Shown: positions 5,473 to 6,272 of the stretch, piece after piece
Position numbering within the stretch: position 1 is the first letter of the stretch
Layout: each line of letters begins with the position of its first letter
Assembly (NCBI GenBank): GCA_003170325.1
Contig: PMZP01000010.1
Coordinates: 1-6,272, forward strand
Source: Candidatus Tayloriibacteriota bacterium
Lineage (GTDB): Bacteria; Patescibacteriota; Minisyncoccia; Phycocordibacterales; PALSA-1337
DNA: 6,272 nucleotides
Direction: 5' to 3'
Position numbers and translations under genes: made by a program
Notes under the pieces: model-generated
Databases searched by the model: none
What the model was told of the DNA's origin: nothing
What the model saw: the letters and a program-made list of their open reading frames with translations, nothing else

Positions 5473-6272
5473 ATGAGAGGTCAATTAAGCAAGGAAAGTA
5501 GGCTCCAAATCAACGTTACCAGGCTCAAAAACAATGCCTTGCGCTTCCGCTCGACGATCAAGAATCTGAGGGGAATAATCAATGAACAACACAAGGAGAT
5601 TCTGGAATTGAAAGAAAAACTCGTAGACAAGGAAGCTCAAAGGAAGGAATTACAGTCATATCTCTACAAGCCGGGCAAAAAGGACGGCAAATCATTGCCT
5701 CGCGGCAAGAAGCCGGGCACTCCGGCATATCACAGACCCATTCCTCCGGAAAGTGCTGTCACCAAGGAATATTCGTACATCTTGAAACAATGCCCGATCT
5801 GCAAGGAAGCGGTTGGAAAAGTTGTGGACACCGTCATCAAATACACAGAAGACATCGACCTCAAACCGAAGCCATTAGTCACCAAGCACACCATCACCCG
5901 GCACTGGTGCTCTCATTGTGAGACGTATGTCAAAGATCCCAATGTTCCTACAATCAAAAGGATTGGCAAGAATACCCTCGGCTATGTCCTCTACGCCAGA
6001 TATCGTTTGAGACTACCGATGGAAAGGATCCAGGAGAGTTTACATGACCTTTACAGCTTCGAGATATCCGAGGGTGAAATTGTGGCTCTCTTGAAGGATG
6101 CTGAGGAATTGTTCGGCAAGGACTATGAAGCTATTAAGATTTTGATCCAGGACGCTACAGCTGTATATGCAGATGAAACCGGTTGGAGAATGGACGGCAA
6201 GAACTGGTGGCTATGGGTGTTTACCACGACCAAAGGAGTGCAGTATGTAATCGAAGACACCAGAGGAAAAGG
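5473..6272 (+). CDS. IS66-family transposase (TnpC-like), N-terminal part, cut by window end
   Basis: A DDE transposase that moves an IS66-type insertion sequence. From ATG 5473, with an in-frame TAA directly before it, 266 residues are open to the window edge. Residues 10-62 are a charged coiled coil or leucine-zipper-like segment, followed by a basic KPGKKDGKSLPRGKKPG linker (66-82). A zinc-binding domain has CPIC (107-110) and CSHC (146-149). The start of the catalytic domain includes YADETGW, with D234 as the likely first catalytic Asp, and NWWLWVF (244-250). This order is that of IS66 TnpC. Full proteins are typically around 450-550 residues, so about half is missing. No tnpA or tnpB lies upstream, as in the ISBst12-like subgroup that carries only tnpC. 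The ribosome binding site is weak (GGG at 5467-5469). Confidence 0.9.
   Translation, partial: MRGQLSKESRLQINVTRLKNNALRFRSTIKNLRGIINEQHKEILELKEKLVDKEAQRKELQSYLYKPGKKDGKSLPRGKKPGTPAYHRPIPPESAVTKEYSYILKQCPICKEAVGKVVDTVIKYTEDIDLKPKPLVTKHTITRHWCSHCETYVKDPNVPTIKRIGKNTLGYVLYARYRLRLPMERIQESLHDLYSFEISEGEIVALLKDAEELFGKDYEAIKILIQDATAVYADETGWRMDGKNWWLWVFTTTKGVQYVIEDTRGK
5473..6272 (+). mobile_element. IS66-family insertion sequence, left portion, ends not located
   Basis: The transposase implies an insertion sequence extending past the window. The left terminal inverted repeat cannot be fixed without the right end. IS66 termini often begin GTAA; a GTAA at 5456, 17 bases before the gene, is a possible start, but so is a position further upstream within the leader. 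Whether it is intact is unknown. Confidence 0.5.

Noticed and set aside
1..6272. CRISPR arrays and tRNA genes
   Set aside because: No regularly spaced direct repeats and no cloverleaf or TTCRA-type T-loop were seen on either strand.

Overview
The window looks like a piece of a Patescibacteria (Candidate Phyla Radiation) genome, or a close relative. This is inferred from gene content and from the style of the retroelement target protein, not from a marker gene. TGA is read as stop: the retroelement reverse transcriptase and the large ATPase gene both end in TGA at conserved positions. Base composition is moderate, with no obvious strand skew.

Layout. Positions 93-1957 hold a complete diversity-generating retroelement (DGR). 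It consists of a reverse transcriptase (minus strand, 93-1037), an Avd accessory protein (plus strand, 1096-1449), a 119-bp template repeat (TR, 1466-1584, sense on minus) and a matching variable repeat (VR, 1839-1957, sense on minus). TR and VR align without gaps and differ at 18 positions. Seventeen of these are adenines in the sense strand of the TR, which is the signature of adenine-specific mutagenic retrohoming. The VR is the last 41 codons of a 1093-residue protein (1831-5112, minus). That protein has a complete MoxR/dynein-type AAA+ ATPase core, no signal peptide and no membrane segment. A perfect 12-bp hairpin (1778-1806) lies just past the VR and the stop codon, where target-recognition hairpins of DGRs sit. 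Further stem-loops lie between it and the TR.

Positions 5113-5472 are an intergenic region. It carries a perfect consensus sigma-70 type promoter on the plus strand (5178-5206), followed by about 260 bases of apparently structured, non-coding leader. From 5473 to the window end runs the N-terminal 266 residues of an IS66-family (TnpC-like) transposase, cut by the window edge.

How it works together. The TR is transcribed on the minus strand. Reverse transcriptase and Avd make adenine-mutated cDNA from this RNA, and the cDNA replaces the VR. This rewrites 13 residue positions in the C-terminal domain of the AAA+ protein. Two things are unusual. The diversified protein looks like a cytoplasmic ATP-driven machine rather than a surface adhesin. 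The avd gene is also antisense to the TR-RT axis, sharing a 58-base divergent start region that contains a C10 homopolymer and no in-frame ATG for either gene.
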